DNA from: SZUA-592 sp041556555 | GTDB lineage: Bacteria; Pseudomonadota; Gammaproteobacteria; Eutrophobiales; Eutrophobiaceae | Assembly: GCA_041556555.1 (NCBI GenBank) | Contig: JBFFIE010000026.1 | Coordinates: 1-27,169 of the forward strand | DNA: 27,169 nt | Direction of reading: 5' to 3' | Shown here: piece by piece, positions 1-7,796 of the stretch | How positions within the stretch are numbered: position 1 is the stretch's first letter | How the letters are laid out: every line of letters starts with the position of its first letter | Program-made: the position numbers and the translations under genes | Notes under the pieces: model-generated | Told to the model about the DNA's origin: nothing | Seen by the model: only the letters and a program-made list of their open reading frames with translations | The model's database searches: none

Positions 1-59
<59 letters not shown>

Positions 60-176
60 ATCGCCTGATATTTCCCAAGCCGGATGACATTTACACTTGC
101 TGAAATGCCATTTTAACTACCATTATCAGTAATCCCGGCGGCTCCTCATTCGGCGAATCTCTGTTGCGGGCCCCTA

Positions 177-196
177 CACCATATATATATATGGTG
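177..196. repeat. Perfect 20-bp palindrome CACC(AT)6GGTG at the tRNA-Tyr 3' end
   Basis: Bases 177-180 (CACC), 181-192 (six AT units) and 193-196 (GGTG) form a perfect palindrome. It overlaps the encoded CCA and discriminator of tRNA-Tyr. In the transcript the inverted repeat extends beyond the palindrome: the acceptor-strand CCCC of the tRNA can also pair with GGGG downstream, across one mismatch. It could act as a processing or stabilising hairpin between the two tRNAs. It lacks a following T-run on the minus strand, so it is not a convincing terminator. Confidence 0.7.
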
Positions 197-277
197 GAGG
201 GGGTAGGATTCGAACCTACGAAGACATAAGTCAGCAGATTTACAGTCTGCCCCCGTTGGCCGCTTGGGTACCCCTCC
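192..277 (-). tRNA. tRNA-Tyr (anticodon GTA)
   Basis: The reverse complement starts GGAGGGGTACCC and ends CCCCTCCA followed by an encoded CCA. The 7-bp acceptor stem (GGAGGGG/CCCCTCC) is perfect. The anticodon loop is CTGTAAA, giving anticodon GTA complementary to bases 241-243. A long variable arm (class II tRNA) lies between the anticodon stem and the T-arm (GGTTCGAATCC). These are all hallmarks of bacterial tRNA-Tyr. It is the first gene of a tRNA transcript that continues into tRNA-Gly. Confidence 0.97.
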
Positions 278-293
278 GAAAAGTAAGCCGACG

Positions 294-322
294 ATTTTCA
301 ATGAATTAGGATAGGGTGTCAA
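294..322 (-). promoter_or_regulatory. Sigma-70 promoter of the tRNA-Tyr/tRNA-Gly transcript
   Basis: On the minus strand there is a perfect -35 box TTGACA (317-322), a 17-bp spacer and a -10 box GAAAAT (294-299, four of six consensus bases). The bases after the -10 box are GC-rich (CGTCGGC). Such a discriminator is typical of stable-RNA promoters under stringent (ppGpp) control. Transcription would start about 10 bases before the tRNA-Tyr 5' end. The -35 box lies just past the tsaC stop codon. Confidence 0.8.
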
Positions 323-340
323 CAACCTTGCTGACAATTT

Positions 341-898
341 TTAACCGCTGGGGCGGATGATTTTTCCACTCCCGGCATGGCGAATTTCTGTCGTATGATC
401 CTGATTTCCAAGCTTGCCTGTGAGAATGTAATCCAGCTGCCGGGGAAAATATGAGCGGACCTTTAGCGCGGATCTGGCCGGTGGCAGCCCCGCCGGATTC
501 GCACTGGTGGATATTAGTGGCCCCGCCTGGCGACAGAGTGACTGAACCAGAGGGTGATCACTGACCCGCACTGCGACAGTATCGTGACTGCCCCGGACCC
601 AATCCGGCACAATTGGCCGGGCGGGCAATAACCAGGTTACCGGCCCGGGCCAAGTCGCCAATACCCGATTTTTTACAGATTTGTCCGGAAATTCCACATA
701 CGGCAGAAGCTGGTCGATTGTTGCAGCCACCATTATTAGCCCTTTGTGAACCGGGCGCTTCTTCATAGTGAGAATTCGGGAAACTGCAGGCCAGAAGTGT
801 GGCAAACAGCCGAGACCATAGACAGCCTCCGTAGGATAGGCAATCACTCCACCCGAGTGAAGTGCCTTGATTGCCATGCGTAAGTGCCAGGGAGTCAA
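341..898 (-). CDS. tsaC: Threonylcarbamoyl-AMP synthase (TsaC/YrdC/Sua5 family)
   Basis: TsaC makes threonylcarbamoyl-AMP from threonine, bicarbonate and ATP, the first step of the t6A37 modification of ANN-decoding tRNAs, in the cytoplasm. At 185 residues it has the short TsaC form without a Sua5 C-terminal domain. Family motifs visible are GGVIAYPTEAVYGLGC (residues 16-31), KKRPVHKGL (46-54) and STSANPAG near residue 130. The start is odd: the in-frame stop upstream is the topA stop codon itself, and the first usable start after it is TTG at 898 with only a weak AAGAAG upstream. The alternative is ATG at 877, which would remove seven residues. TsaC is therefore in frame with TopA, separated by one stop and six codons. 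It is the last protein gene of the tsaP-dprA-smg-topA run. Confidence 0.93.
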   Translation of the reverse strand: MTPWHLRMAIKALHSGGVIAYPTEAVYGLGCLPHFWPAVSRILTMKKRPVHKGLIMVAATIDQLLPYVEFPDKSVKNRVLATWPGPVTWLLPARPIVPDWVRGSHDTVAVRVSDHPLVQSLCRQAGPLISTSANPAGLPPARSALKVRSYFPRQLDYILTGKLGNQDHTTEIRHAGSGKIIRPSG

Positions 899-916
899 GC
901 TTGCCGCTTCTTGAGC

Positions 917-3229
917 TTATCCCGTTTTCCGTCGAGCCTTTCTTCTACCGCGCGCCGGTGCCTCGGCCAGGATGGTTTGCGACTCTTCCAGCGTCAGGCT
1001 GGCGGGTTCCTTGTCCTTGGGAATCTTCGCGTTTTTCTTGCCGTCTGTTACATATGGGCCATAACGACCATTGAGGATGGAGATGCCTTCCTCCTTAAAA
1101 ACCTTGATCTCTCTCTCGGCATCGAGCTTCTTTTTCTCGGCTATCAACTCGAGCGCCCGCTCGAGTCCCACAGTATAGGGATCATCTTCTTTTTTGAGTG
1201 ACACAAACTTGCTGCCATAACGTATATAGGGACCAAACCGACCGATATTGGCTGCGACTTCCTCCCCCTCGGGCGTCTCCCCAAGTAATCTCGGCAACTT
1301 GAACAGTTCCAGGGCTTCTTCCAGCTCGATGGCGTCCATTCGCTGACCGGGCCGGAGCCCGGCAAATTTGGGCTTCTCTTCGTCTTCACGGGTGCCTATC
1401 TGGACATAGGGTCCGTAACGTCCCATCCTGACCGAAACGGGGGAACCGCTCTTGGGATCTATGCCCAACTCCCGGGCCTGGGTGGCCTCTTTACGGCTGA
1501 CATTTTCTTCCTTGTCTTTCACCTTTTCATTGAACGCATCCCAGAATTCTCGCATGAGAGGAATCCAGTCCTTTTCACCCCTGGAAACGGCATCAAGTTC
1601 ATCCTCCAGGCGTGCCGTAAATTCATAATCAACATAATCATGAAAATGTTCCGTCAGAAACTTGTTGACGATCCGGCCAACATCTGTGGGTATGAAGCGT
1701 TTGTTGTCCAGTTCCACATACTCCCTCTGAATCAACGTATAGATGATGCTGGCATAGGTTGATGGGCGCCCGATGCCAAATTCTTCCAGCGATTTGACCA
1801 GGCTTGCTTCAGTAAATCGCGGTGGTGGTTCGGTAAAATGCTGGTTGGCATTAATCTGTTTCAGCTCGACGACGTCGCCTTCCTTCAGGGGCGGCAACAG
1901 GTTCTGATCAGAATCCTGCTTGGCATCGTCCTGACCTTCCAGATAGACCGTCATGAACCCCGGGTCAGCAATAGTGGATCCTGTTGAGCGGAAGGTATTG
2001 CCCTCGCCGCAATTAAAATCAACAGCTACCGTATTAATGGTGGCGTGTTTCATCTGGCTGGCCACTGTACGTTTCCAGATTAATTCATATAATCTGAATT
2101 GATCACTGGAAAGGTGTGACTTGATGTCTGCAGGTACGCGATGAACTGATGTCGGGCGTATTCCTTCATGTGCCTCCTGTGCATTCTTGGATTTTGTCTT
2201 GAACTCCCGTGGTTTTGCAGGTTGGTTATCTGTTCCATATCGCTCGGCAATAAATTCCCTGATCTCATCTATAGCCTCGTTCGCGAGCGTAACAGAATCT
2301 GTACGCATATAAGTAATCAAACCGACTGCACCATCGCCGATATCGATACCCTCGTAAAGCTGCTGGGCAACACGCATGGTGCGCTGTGCAGTGAAGCCCA
2401 GTTTCCGTATGGCCTCCTGCTGCATGGTTGAAGTAATGAATGGTGCCGCCGGTTGTCTTCTGCGTTGTTTCTTCTCGATCGTACTGACTATTAATTTGCC
2501 ATTGGCCAGTTTGGTCAGCTTGTCTTTGGCTGCATTGGCAGTTTTGGTATCAGTGATCGTGAATTGCTTGAGTTTTTCTCCGTCCAGGTGCGTCAACTTC
2601 GATGAGAATTCCGATTTATCAAATTTAAGGTCGGCATCGATAGTCCAGTATTCCCTGGATTTGAATTTTTCTATTTCCTCTTCGCGCTCCACAATCATCC
2701 GTAGTGCCGGGCTTTGTACCCTGCCAGCAGACAATCCTCTTCGAATCTTTTTCCATAACAGGGGGGACAGGTTGAAACCGACAAGATAATCCAGTGCACG
2801 CCTTGCCTGCTGCGCATTGATAAGTTCTTTTGAAAGCTCCCTTGGATGTGCAATGGAATGCTGTATGGCTGATTTCGTAACCTCGTGAAAAACTACACGA
2901 TGGACATCTTTATCCTTTAATGCACCTTTCTCTTTGAGCAATTCATACAGATGCCACGAGATCGCTTCACCTTCACGATCAGGGTCTGTAGCAAGATATA
3001 GCGTATCTGCTTTCTTCAATGCCTTTGCAATTGCATCAACAGATTTGGAGTTTTTTTCAATCTGTTCATACTTCATTTCGAAATTATGTTCAGTATCGAC
3101 AGCACCGGCTTTCGGCAATAGATCACGTACATGGCCATACGATGCCAGCACATCGTAATCTTTACCGAGATAACGATTCAGGGTTTTTGCCTTTGCAGGC
3201 GATTCCACAATGACCAGTGACTTGCTCAT
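917..3229 (-). CDS. topA: DNA topoisomerase I (type IA), zinc-ribbon-free form
   Basis: TopA relaxes negative supercoils by passing DNA through a transient single-strand break. Domains in order: Toprim (residues 1-115, with E9 in IVES and the acidic TDPDREGE run at 81-88), then the type IA core with the catalytic tyrosine Y307 in GLITYMRTDS. Residues from about 590 carry three GRxGPY repeats (Topoisomerase C-terminal repeat family) followed by a basic tail (RGRRKARRK). It has 770 residues against 865 in E. coli, whose C-terminus instead bears Cys4 zinc ribbons; no Cys clusters are visible here. The start ATG at 3229 gives the usual MSKSLVIVESPAKAKT, but no Shine-Dalgarno sequence is seen. The 48-bp gap after smg is very AT-rich, with T9 and T7 runs. 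Confidence 0.98.
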   Translation of the reverse strand: MSKSLVIVESPAKAKTLNRYLGKDYDVLASYGHVRDLLPKAGAVDTEHNFEMKYEQIEKNSKSVDAIAKALKKADTLYLATDPDREGEAISWHLYELLKEKGALKDKDVHRVVFHEVTKSAIQHSIAHPRELSKELINAQQARRALDYLVGFNLSPLLWKKIRRGLSAGRVQSPALRMIVEREEEIEKFKSREYWTIDADLKFDKSEFSSKLTHLDGEKLKQFTITDTKTANAAKDKLTKLANGKLIVSTIEKKQRRRQPAAPFITSTMQQEAIRKLGFTAQRTMRVAQQLYEGIDIGDGAVGLITYMRTDSVTLANEAIDEIREFIAERYGTDNQPAKPREFKTKSKNAQEAHEGIRPTSVHRVPADIKSHLSSDQFRLYELIWKRTVASQMKHATINTVAVDFNCGEGNTFRSTGSTIADPGFMTVYLEGQDDAKQDSDQNLLPPLKEGDVVELKQINANQHFTEPPPRFTEASLVKSLEEFGIGRPSTYASIIYTLIQREYVELDNKRFIPTDVGRIVNKFLTEHFHDYVDYEFTARLEDELDAVSRGEKDWIPLMREFWDAFNEKVKDKEENVSRKEATQARELGIDPKSGSPVSVRMGRYGPYVQIGTREDEEKPKFAGLRPGQRMDAIELEEALELFKLPRLLGETPEGEEVAANIGRFGPYIRYGSKFVSLKKEDDPYTVGLERALELIAEKKKLDAEREIKVFKEEGISILNGRYGPYVTDGKKNAKIPKDKEPASLTLEESQTILAEAPARGRRKARRKTG

Positions 3230-3277
3230 AATTTAAAATAAAAAAATACTGTATGAAAAAAAAATTGAGCGTGATGG

Positions 3278-3754
3278 CTAGTGAAGATTGGTATTGATAT
3301 CGTCCATCACAATATCTTCCATCCAGGTGATGGCGGCCTCTTTGTCGGGTTGGTTGAATAAAACCATCAGTACGACCCACTTCAATCTCTGTAAATCAAT
3401 CTCACAACTTTCAAGAGCCATAATTCGATCTATAACGAGCTCTCTTTCCTTGGCATTCAAAACCCTGGCTTGTTCAAGGAACAAAAGGAATCCCCTGCAC
3501 TCAGCATTCAATCTATCCAGCTCCTGATCATTAAATACTCTTATTGATGAAAGATCCGAGGTGGCAGTGTCGGCAAAGTCTCTTTGTGTCGCGAGGCCTT
3601 CAAGCCATAAAAATGCCTTGTCAATCTGCAGATCCCTGAAACCTGCTTCAATTAACTGGCTTTTAAGTGACTCCTGATCCGGAGTAAATTCGAGGTCATC
3701 CTCAATGTAGTTGTCGAAAATATACATCAAGACATCCAATACAGTTTCTTTCAT
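3278..3754 (-). CDS. smg: Smg family protein (DUF494)
   Basis: This is a 158-residue acidic protein of the Smg/DUF494 family, close to the usual length. The opening MKETVLDVLMYIFDNYIEDD is characteristic of the family. Its function is not established; the gene is almost always next to dprA, as here. The ATG directly abuts the dprA TAA stop (zero-base gap), so translation is probably coupled to dprA. The next gene in the same direction is topA, 48 bp away. No Cys clusters or membrane segments are visible. Confidence 0.93.
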   Translation of the reverse strand: MKETVLDVLMYIFDNYIEDDLEFTPDQESLKSQLIEAGFRDLQIDKAFLWLEGLATQRDFADTATSDLSSIRVFNDQELDRLNAECRGFLLFLEQARVLNAKERELVIDRIMALESCEIDLQRLKWVVLMVLFNQPDKEAAITWMEDIVMDDINTNLH

Positions 3755-4870
3755 TTAATACAGTCTCTGATTTTTTCTCATATAGAGTCCACCCGGTTCC
3801 GCACTCACCAATCCCTTGATCTCAAGCATTGTGAGCATGGATGAAACGGCATCTGACGTCAATCCACTCAAATCAATCAATTTATCCATGGATATCGGGT
3901 CATGTCCTATACATTCCAGCAATATTTTACTATCCCGGTCAAGCCCTGCTTGTAAAACATGGGGATCCGTGGGCAGCTGTTTTTCATAGAATCCCGGGCC
4001 CATCACACCGGAAAGTTCCTCCAGAACATCCTCAATGGATTCCGTCAAACGCGCACCCTGTTTGATTAAATCATGGCAGCCACGGGCCAGCGGATTATAA
4101 ATTGAACCCGGAACTGCAAAGACCTCGCGACCCTGGTCCAGTGCGTGTCTCGCCGTGATCAATGAGCCACTCTTTTTTGCAGCTTCAATCACAATTACAC
4201 CCAGACTCATGCCGCTGATGATCCTGTTACGACGGGGAAAATTTTCCGGTACCGGCGGCATGCCTGTCGCAAACTCGGTAACCAAAGCCCCCCTGGCCTG
4301 GATATCATTGGCCAGTTGTTTATGACGCATTGGATATATCTTGTCAGCCCCACATCCCATTACAGCAACAGTTATGCCACCTTCTTCAAGCGCGCCACGG
4401 TGTGCACAATAATCGATACCCATAGCCAGACCACTATTAATGACAAACCCGGCGCGGATTAACGCGGAAGCGAATTCATGAGCCGTTTGCCGGCCTGAGT
4501 GAGATGGATTGCGGCTACCGACGATACTGAGTTGGGGATGCTGTAACTGTGCAAGCTTGCCCCTTACAAATAATACAGGCGGCCTATCAGGCAGTTCTTT
4601 GAGTAATCGCGGGTAACTATCATCCTTGACCGTGATCAAAAAATGATGTGGCTGTTTCAACCATTTGAAATCTTTTTCAACAGCCTTGATATCAGGATCG
4701 GACAAATACCGAATGGCATTTTCAGGTACGCCGACAGATCTTAACTCCGTAGCAGGAGTGGAAAGGATATTCTGTGGTGTGGTAAAAATTTCAAGTAACT
4801 GCCTGATATGAACCGCGCCAAGACCGGGTGCTCTTGAAAGCACAAGCCAACTCTCCGTGTTGTCTTCCAT
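3755..4870 (-). CDS. dprA: DNA-processing protein DprA (Smf)
   Basis: DprA binds incoming single-stranded DNA and loads RecA during natural transformation; the gene is also widespread in bacteria not known to be transformable. The 371-residue protein shows an N-terminal helix-hairpin-helix-like region (about 1-75). A Rossmann-like core follows (about 110-300) with IVGSRNPSHSGR, NSGLAMGIDYCAH, FPRRNRIISG and KKSGSLITARHALDQGREV. A C-terminal winged helix lies at about 310-371. The start ATG at 4870 follows GGAGA at a five-base spacing. It lies 114 bp downstream of the tsaP-like gene, with a strong hairpin between them. Competence cannot be concluded from this gene alone. Confidence 0.96.
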   Translation of the reverse strand: MEDNTESWLVLSRAPGLGAVHIRQLLEIFTTPQNILSTPATELRSVGVPENAIRYLSDPDIKAVEKDFKWLKQPHHFLITVKDDSYPRLLKELPDRPPVLFVRGKLAQLQHPQLSIVGSRNPSHSGRQTAHEFASALIRAGFVINSGLAMGIDYCAHRGALEEGGITVAVMGCGADKIYPMRHKQLANDIQARGALVTEFATGMPPVPENFPRRNRIISGMSLGVIVIEAAKKSGSLITARHALDQGREVFAVPGSIYNPLARGCHDLIKQGARLTESIEDVLEELSGVMGPGFYEKQLPTDPHVLQAGLDRDSKILLECIGHDPISMDKLIDLSGLTSDAVSSMLTMLEIKGLVSAEPGGLYMRKNQRLY

Positions 4871-4930
4871 GACGATCTCCTGTGTATACAGGGTTATTTT
4901 GCACGCATATGAATAAAAATAGCAAGTGCT

Positions 4931-4968
4931 GAAATATAAACAGCATCCGGAGACGCTGTTTATATTTC
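4931..4968 (-). terminator. 14-bp perfect hairpin between the tsaP-like gene and dprA
   Basis: Arms at 4931-4944 and 4955-4968 are perfectly complementary (GAAATATAAACAGC and its complement) around a 10-base loop containing TCCGGA. It begins 16 bases after the tsaP-like stop codon on the minus strand. A good U-tract does not follow, although the stem ends are AU-rich. It may be a terminator, an attenuating structure or a 3' stabiliser that sets the tsaP-like gene apart from dprA. Confidence 0.55.
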
Positions 4969-4984
4969 TAATCAGGATTGAATA

Positions 4985-6160
4985 TTAGAGGTTACTTACG
5001 ATGTCATACTTATGCATGGGCGCAACAGCTTCCATCACCAGAGCGTAACTCACTTTCTCAAAGGTCCGGAATACCATTATCACTCCAGCATATTCCTGTG
5101 GTAACTCTACTTTTTCACCCTTGGCTTTTGGTCTGCCAAGATAACCTATTAAATCCGTATCTTCGAGTGTTTGCTGGTATTTTTGCTTCCTGGTTGTATC
5201 CCTCTCTACGCCAGTAGCAACGAAGTCTTCAACATATATACCGCTCTGGTAAACACCCAGGACCGTGCCCGGCTGCATACCATCATTGAACCCGAGATCA
5301 ACTACCACGATCTGATATTGGCCAATCTCTGCCACACCATCTATTACCGAAATCAGATTGCCACTGACTTCCTGGTCCGGTGTCACAGGGATGAAATCAC
5401 CAACGAATTCGCTATCGGATTGTTCTATAAGGCGGTCACCCACAAGTACCTCGCGGTTTGACTCAGAAACAACCAGAGAGGCCGGGTCACCACTTGTAGT
5501 GAGATAGGCATCTCCAATGTAGAGCGCCTCGTATCCAAGAATTTCCTTTTCATCCTTCACCGGGTTTACATAAGCTGGCCCCTTGCGATAGATCGCGTAA
5601 CGGGTCGCATTTGTATCTTCTTCTACCCCACGTACATAAATCTTGTCCCCGGTACCGGCGATCAGATGCTGATCATAACTCGAGACCACGTAGGGCCATC
5701 CATCCATCTCGTCTGCATCAACAACCAGCGGGCGGGTCAGGAATTGTTTGATAATATCGATCGGGATGGAAGGAACAGCGCGTTGTTTATCGATAACCCG
5801 GATTTTGGGTTCAAGTTTCATATAGCGGCTATCTCGATCGCCACCGCGCCGGATAGCGGCTTCTCGTGGCGGTGGTATGATTTCACCATTGATTTCAAGA
5901 TAAGGTACGCCGTCAATATATTTCAGTGCGACAACATCACCAGGATAGATGAGATGGGGATTTTCGATATGGGGGTTCACATTCCAGACCTTGGGCCATA
6001 GCCAGGGGTTGGCCAGAAAACGATCGGAAATGTCCCAAAGTGTATCCCCCTTGACGACCACATAGCGATCGGGATGGTCAGGTCTGACCTGGACTTCATC
6101 CGCCTGAGAGACAACAGCGACCGCCAATAGTGTTATTATAAGTAAGAATTTATTCAGCAT
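4985..6160 (-). CDS. Secreted LysM protein, TsaP-like (PA0020 family)
   Basis: I start it at ATG 6160 (391 residues), which has AAGG eight bases upstream; an in-frame GTG at 6178 would add six residues. The N-terminus is a signal peptide (MLNKF, then a hydrophobic stretch, ending near SQA-DEVQ). A LysM domain follows at about residues 35-85 (VVVKGDTLWDISDRFLANPW), which should bind peptidoglycan. The remaining 300 residues look like the FlgT-like C-terminal region of this family. The family member PA0020 of Pseudomonas aeruginosa is TsaP, which anchors the type IV pilus secretin, and it also lies between def and dprA. Homology and position support the family. The pilus role here is inference, as no pilus gene is in the window. 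Confidence 0.85.
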   Translation of the reverse strand: MLNKFLLIITLLAVAVVSQADEVQVRPDHPDRYVVVKGDTLWDISDRFLANPWLWPKVWNVNPHIENPHLIYPGDVVALKYIDGVPYLEINGEIIPPPREAAIRRGGDRDSRYMKLEPKIRVIDKQRAVPSIPIDIIKQFLTRPLVVDADEMDGWPYVVSSYDQHLIAGTGDKIYVRGVEEDTNATRYAIYRKGPAYVNPVKDEKEILGYEALYIGDAYLTTSGDPASLVVSESNREVLVGDRLIEQSDSEFVGDFIPVTPDQEVSGNLISVIDGVAEIGQYQIVVVDLGFNDGMQPGTVLGVYQSGIYVEDFVATGVERDTTRKQKYQQTLEDTDLIGYLGRPKAKGEKVELPQEYAGVIMVFRTFEKVSYALVMEAVAPMHKYDIVSNL

Positions 6161-6268
6161 GGCTATAACCTTACGCACAATCCTTAATGTAGATTAGCAA
6201 AAAGTCTAGCAAAATATACGTCTGAGTACACACTTTTTGTACGATATGTGTGAACTGGGTTTTTTTTG

Positions 6269-6274
6269 TATACT
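6269..6274 (+). promoter_or_regulatory. Candidate -10 box (TATACT) for the def operon
   Basis: TATACT matches five of six consensus bases and lies 31 bases before the def ATG, behind a run of eight T. I find no good -35 box at 16-18 bp. The 145-bp divergent region between the tsaP-like gene and def must hold promoters for both directions, but no full consensus promoter stands out. Confidence 0.3.
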
Positions 6275-6305
6275 TCAGTAGCTTATTGCATTTTGAGATT
6301 TCCAG

Positions 6306-6827
6306 ATGGCTTTACTTAACGTTCTGCATTTTCCCAATCCACGACTGCGCCTGAAGGCCAAACCTGTCGAGACAGTCGATGACACTATCAATACCCTCGC
6401 CAAGGACATGCTGGACACCATGTACGCCGAGGGTGGCATTGGTCTGGCAGCTACCCAGGTCGATGTCCAGAAGCGGGTCATTGTCATTGATCTTTCAGAA
6501 CACCGGGATGATCCTATGTGCTTGATAAATCCCGAAATAATCGAACTCGAAGGGACAGAACAAATGCAAGAGGGTTGCCTCTCCGTGCCCGGCTATTACG
6601 ACCTGGTGGAGCGGGCCGAAAAGATACGTTTCCGCTACCTGGACCTTGAGGGCCAGGCGGTAGAGGCAAATGCGGAGGGATTGCTGGCGGTGTGCATACA
6701 ACATGAAATTGACCATCTGAATGGCAAACTCTTCATTGATTATCTCTCACCCCTGAAACAACAGCGACTGCGAAAAAAACTGGAGAAACAGGAACGGCTT
6801 GAACGCCAGCAGGCGCAGGTCCTCTAG
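6306..6827 (+). CDS. def: Peptide deformylase
   Basis: This metalloenzyme removes the N-formyl group from nascent proteins at the ribosome. All three family motifs are present in 173 residues: GIGLAATQV (44-52), EGCLSVPG (89-96) and QHEIDHLNG (132-140). The metal ligands are C91, H133 and H137, and the catalytic glutamate is E134. The C-terminus is a short basic, charged helix. The start ATG at 6306 gives a typical N-terminus (MALLNVLHFPNPRL). It is the first gene of the plus-strand block; fmt follows almost directly, so removal and addition of the formyl group are encoded together. Confidence 0.98.
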   Translation: MALLNVLHFPNPRLRLKAKPVETVDDTINTLAKDMLDTMYAEGGIGLAATQVDVQKRVIVIDLSEHRDDPMCLINPEIIELEGTEQMQEGCLSVPGYYDLVERAEKIRFRYLDLEGQAVEANAEGLLAVCIQHEIDHLNGKLFIDYLSPLKQQRLRKKLEKQERLERQQAQVL

Positions 6828-6828
6828 A

Positions 6829-7767
6829 GTGGGCTTACAACTGGCCTTTGCGGGCACACCGGTGCTGGCTGCAACGGTACTCAAGTGCCTGCTTGAAACC
6901 GGCCGGCATCCCGTTAAACAGGTGTATACCCAGCCTGATCGTCCGGCAGGGAGAGGCAGGAAACCCCGGGCCAGTGCGATTAAGGAACTGGCCCTGGAAT
7001 GGAATCTCCCTTTAAATCAGCCAGATAGAGCCGAATCTATGGATCCGGATCAGCAATTAGAGAACCTGGATCTGCTGGTTGTTGTCGCCTTCGGGATGAT
7101 ATTACCGGCAGACATCATTTCCCGACCCAGGTTGGGCAGCATCAATATCCATACATCCTTACTCCCCCGTTGGCGTGGCGCGGCTCCGATTCAGCGGGCT
7201 ATCGAAGCGGGCGATACGGAGACCGGTATCAGTATCATGCAGATGGATGCAGGGCTGGATACCGGCCCAATCCTGGCCCAGGCCAGTTGCCCGATAACTC
7301 CCCAGGATAACAGCGGCACACTGCATGACCGGCTGGCCAGGCTAGGGGCAGATTGCCTGCAGAATACGCTGGACAAGTTGGAGCATGGCACCATCCAGGC
7401 GGTCGCCCAGGATGATCAGAAAGCTACCTACGCGGCCAAGATCACCAAAGCGGAGGCGAGGCTCGACTGGAATCGTACCGCCCGGGAACTGGACCAACAG
7501 ATTCGGGCATTTAACCCTCACCCAGTTGCCTATTGCGAATTGAATGGGCAGACCTTTCGCATCTGGGAAGCAGAACCTGTCGCAGAAAAGAGCTCCCAGG
7601 CACCGGGGACCATAATCGCCAGTGATAAATCCGGTATCGATGTCAGTACGGCGGATGGCGTCTTGCGCCTGCGCAGGATTCAGCCTGCCGGGAAACGGCC
7701 CATGACCGTGGCCGAGTTCCTGAACGGCCAGCCCGGGTTTTTTAACCGGAATAATCACCTTGCCTGA
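6829..7767 (+). CDS. fmt: Methionyl-tRNA formyltransferase
   Basis: Fmt transfers a formyl group from 10-formyl-tetrahydrofolate to initiator Met-tRNA. I prefer the GTG start at 6829 (312 residues): it lies one base after the def stop and puts the FAGTP motif at residues 7-11, as in other Fmt proteins. A TTG at 6799 would add ten basic residues and overlap def by 29 bases. The catalytic region has NIHTSLLPRWRGAAPIQ with the Asn/His pair, followed by ETGISIMQMDAGLDTGP. The C-terminal OB-fold-like domain covers about residues 205-312. It is translated with def and followed by rsmB after 29 bp. Confidence 0.96.
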   Translation: MGLQLAFAGTPVLAATVLKCLLETGRHPVKQVYTQPDRPAGRGRKPRASAIKELALEWNLPLNQPDRAESMDPDQQLENLDLLVVVAFGMILPADIISRPRLGSINIHTSLLPRWRGAAPIQRAIEAGDTETGISIMQMDAGLDTGPILAQASCPITPQDNSGTLHDRLARLGADCLQNTLDKLEHGTIQAVAQDDQKATYAAKITKAEARLDWNRTARELDQQIRAFNPHPVAYCELNGQTFRIWEAEPVAEKSSQAPGTIIASDKSGIDVSTADGVLRLRRIQPAGKRPMTVAEFLNGQPGFFNRNNHLA

Positions 7768-7796
7768 TGGCCCTGAACACCCGGGATTTTTGACGC

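Noticed and set aside
146..337. 63-residue minus-strand frame over the tRNA-Tyr region
   Set aside because: It reads straight through tRNA-Tyr and its promoter; no ribosome binding site and no plausible protein.
2376..2789. 137-residue plus-strand frame inside topA
   Set aside because: It lies entirely antisense to a well-conserved part of topA and shows no family resemblance; a coding shadow.
3256..3264. T9 run after smg read as an intrinsic terminator
   Set aside because: No GC-rich hairpin precedes it on the minus strand, so it is better explained as AT-rich leader of topA.
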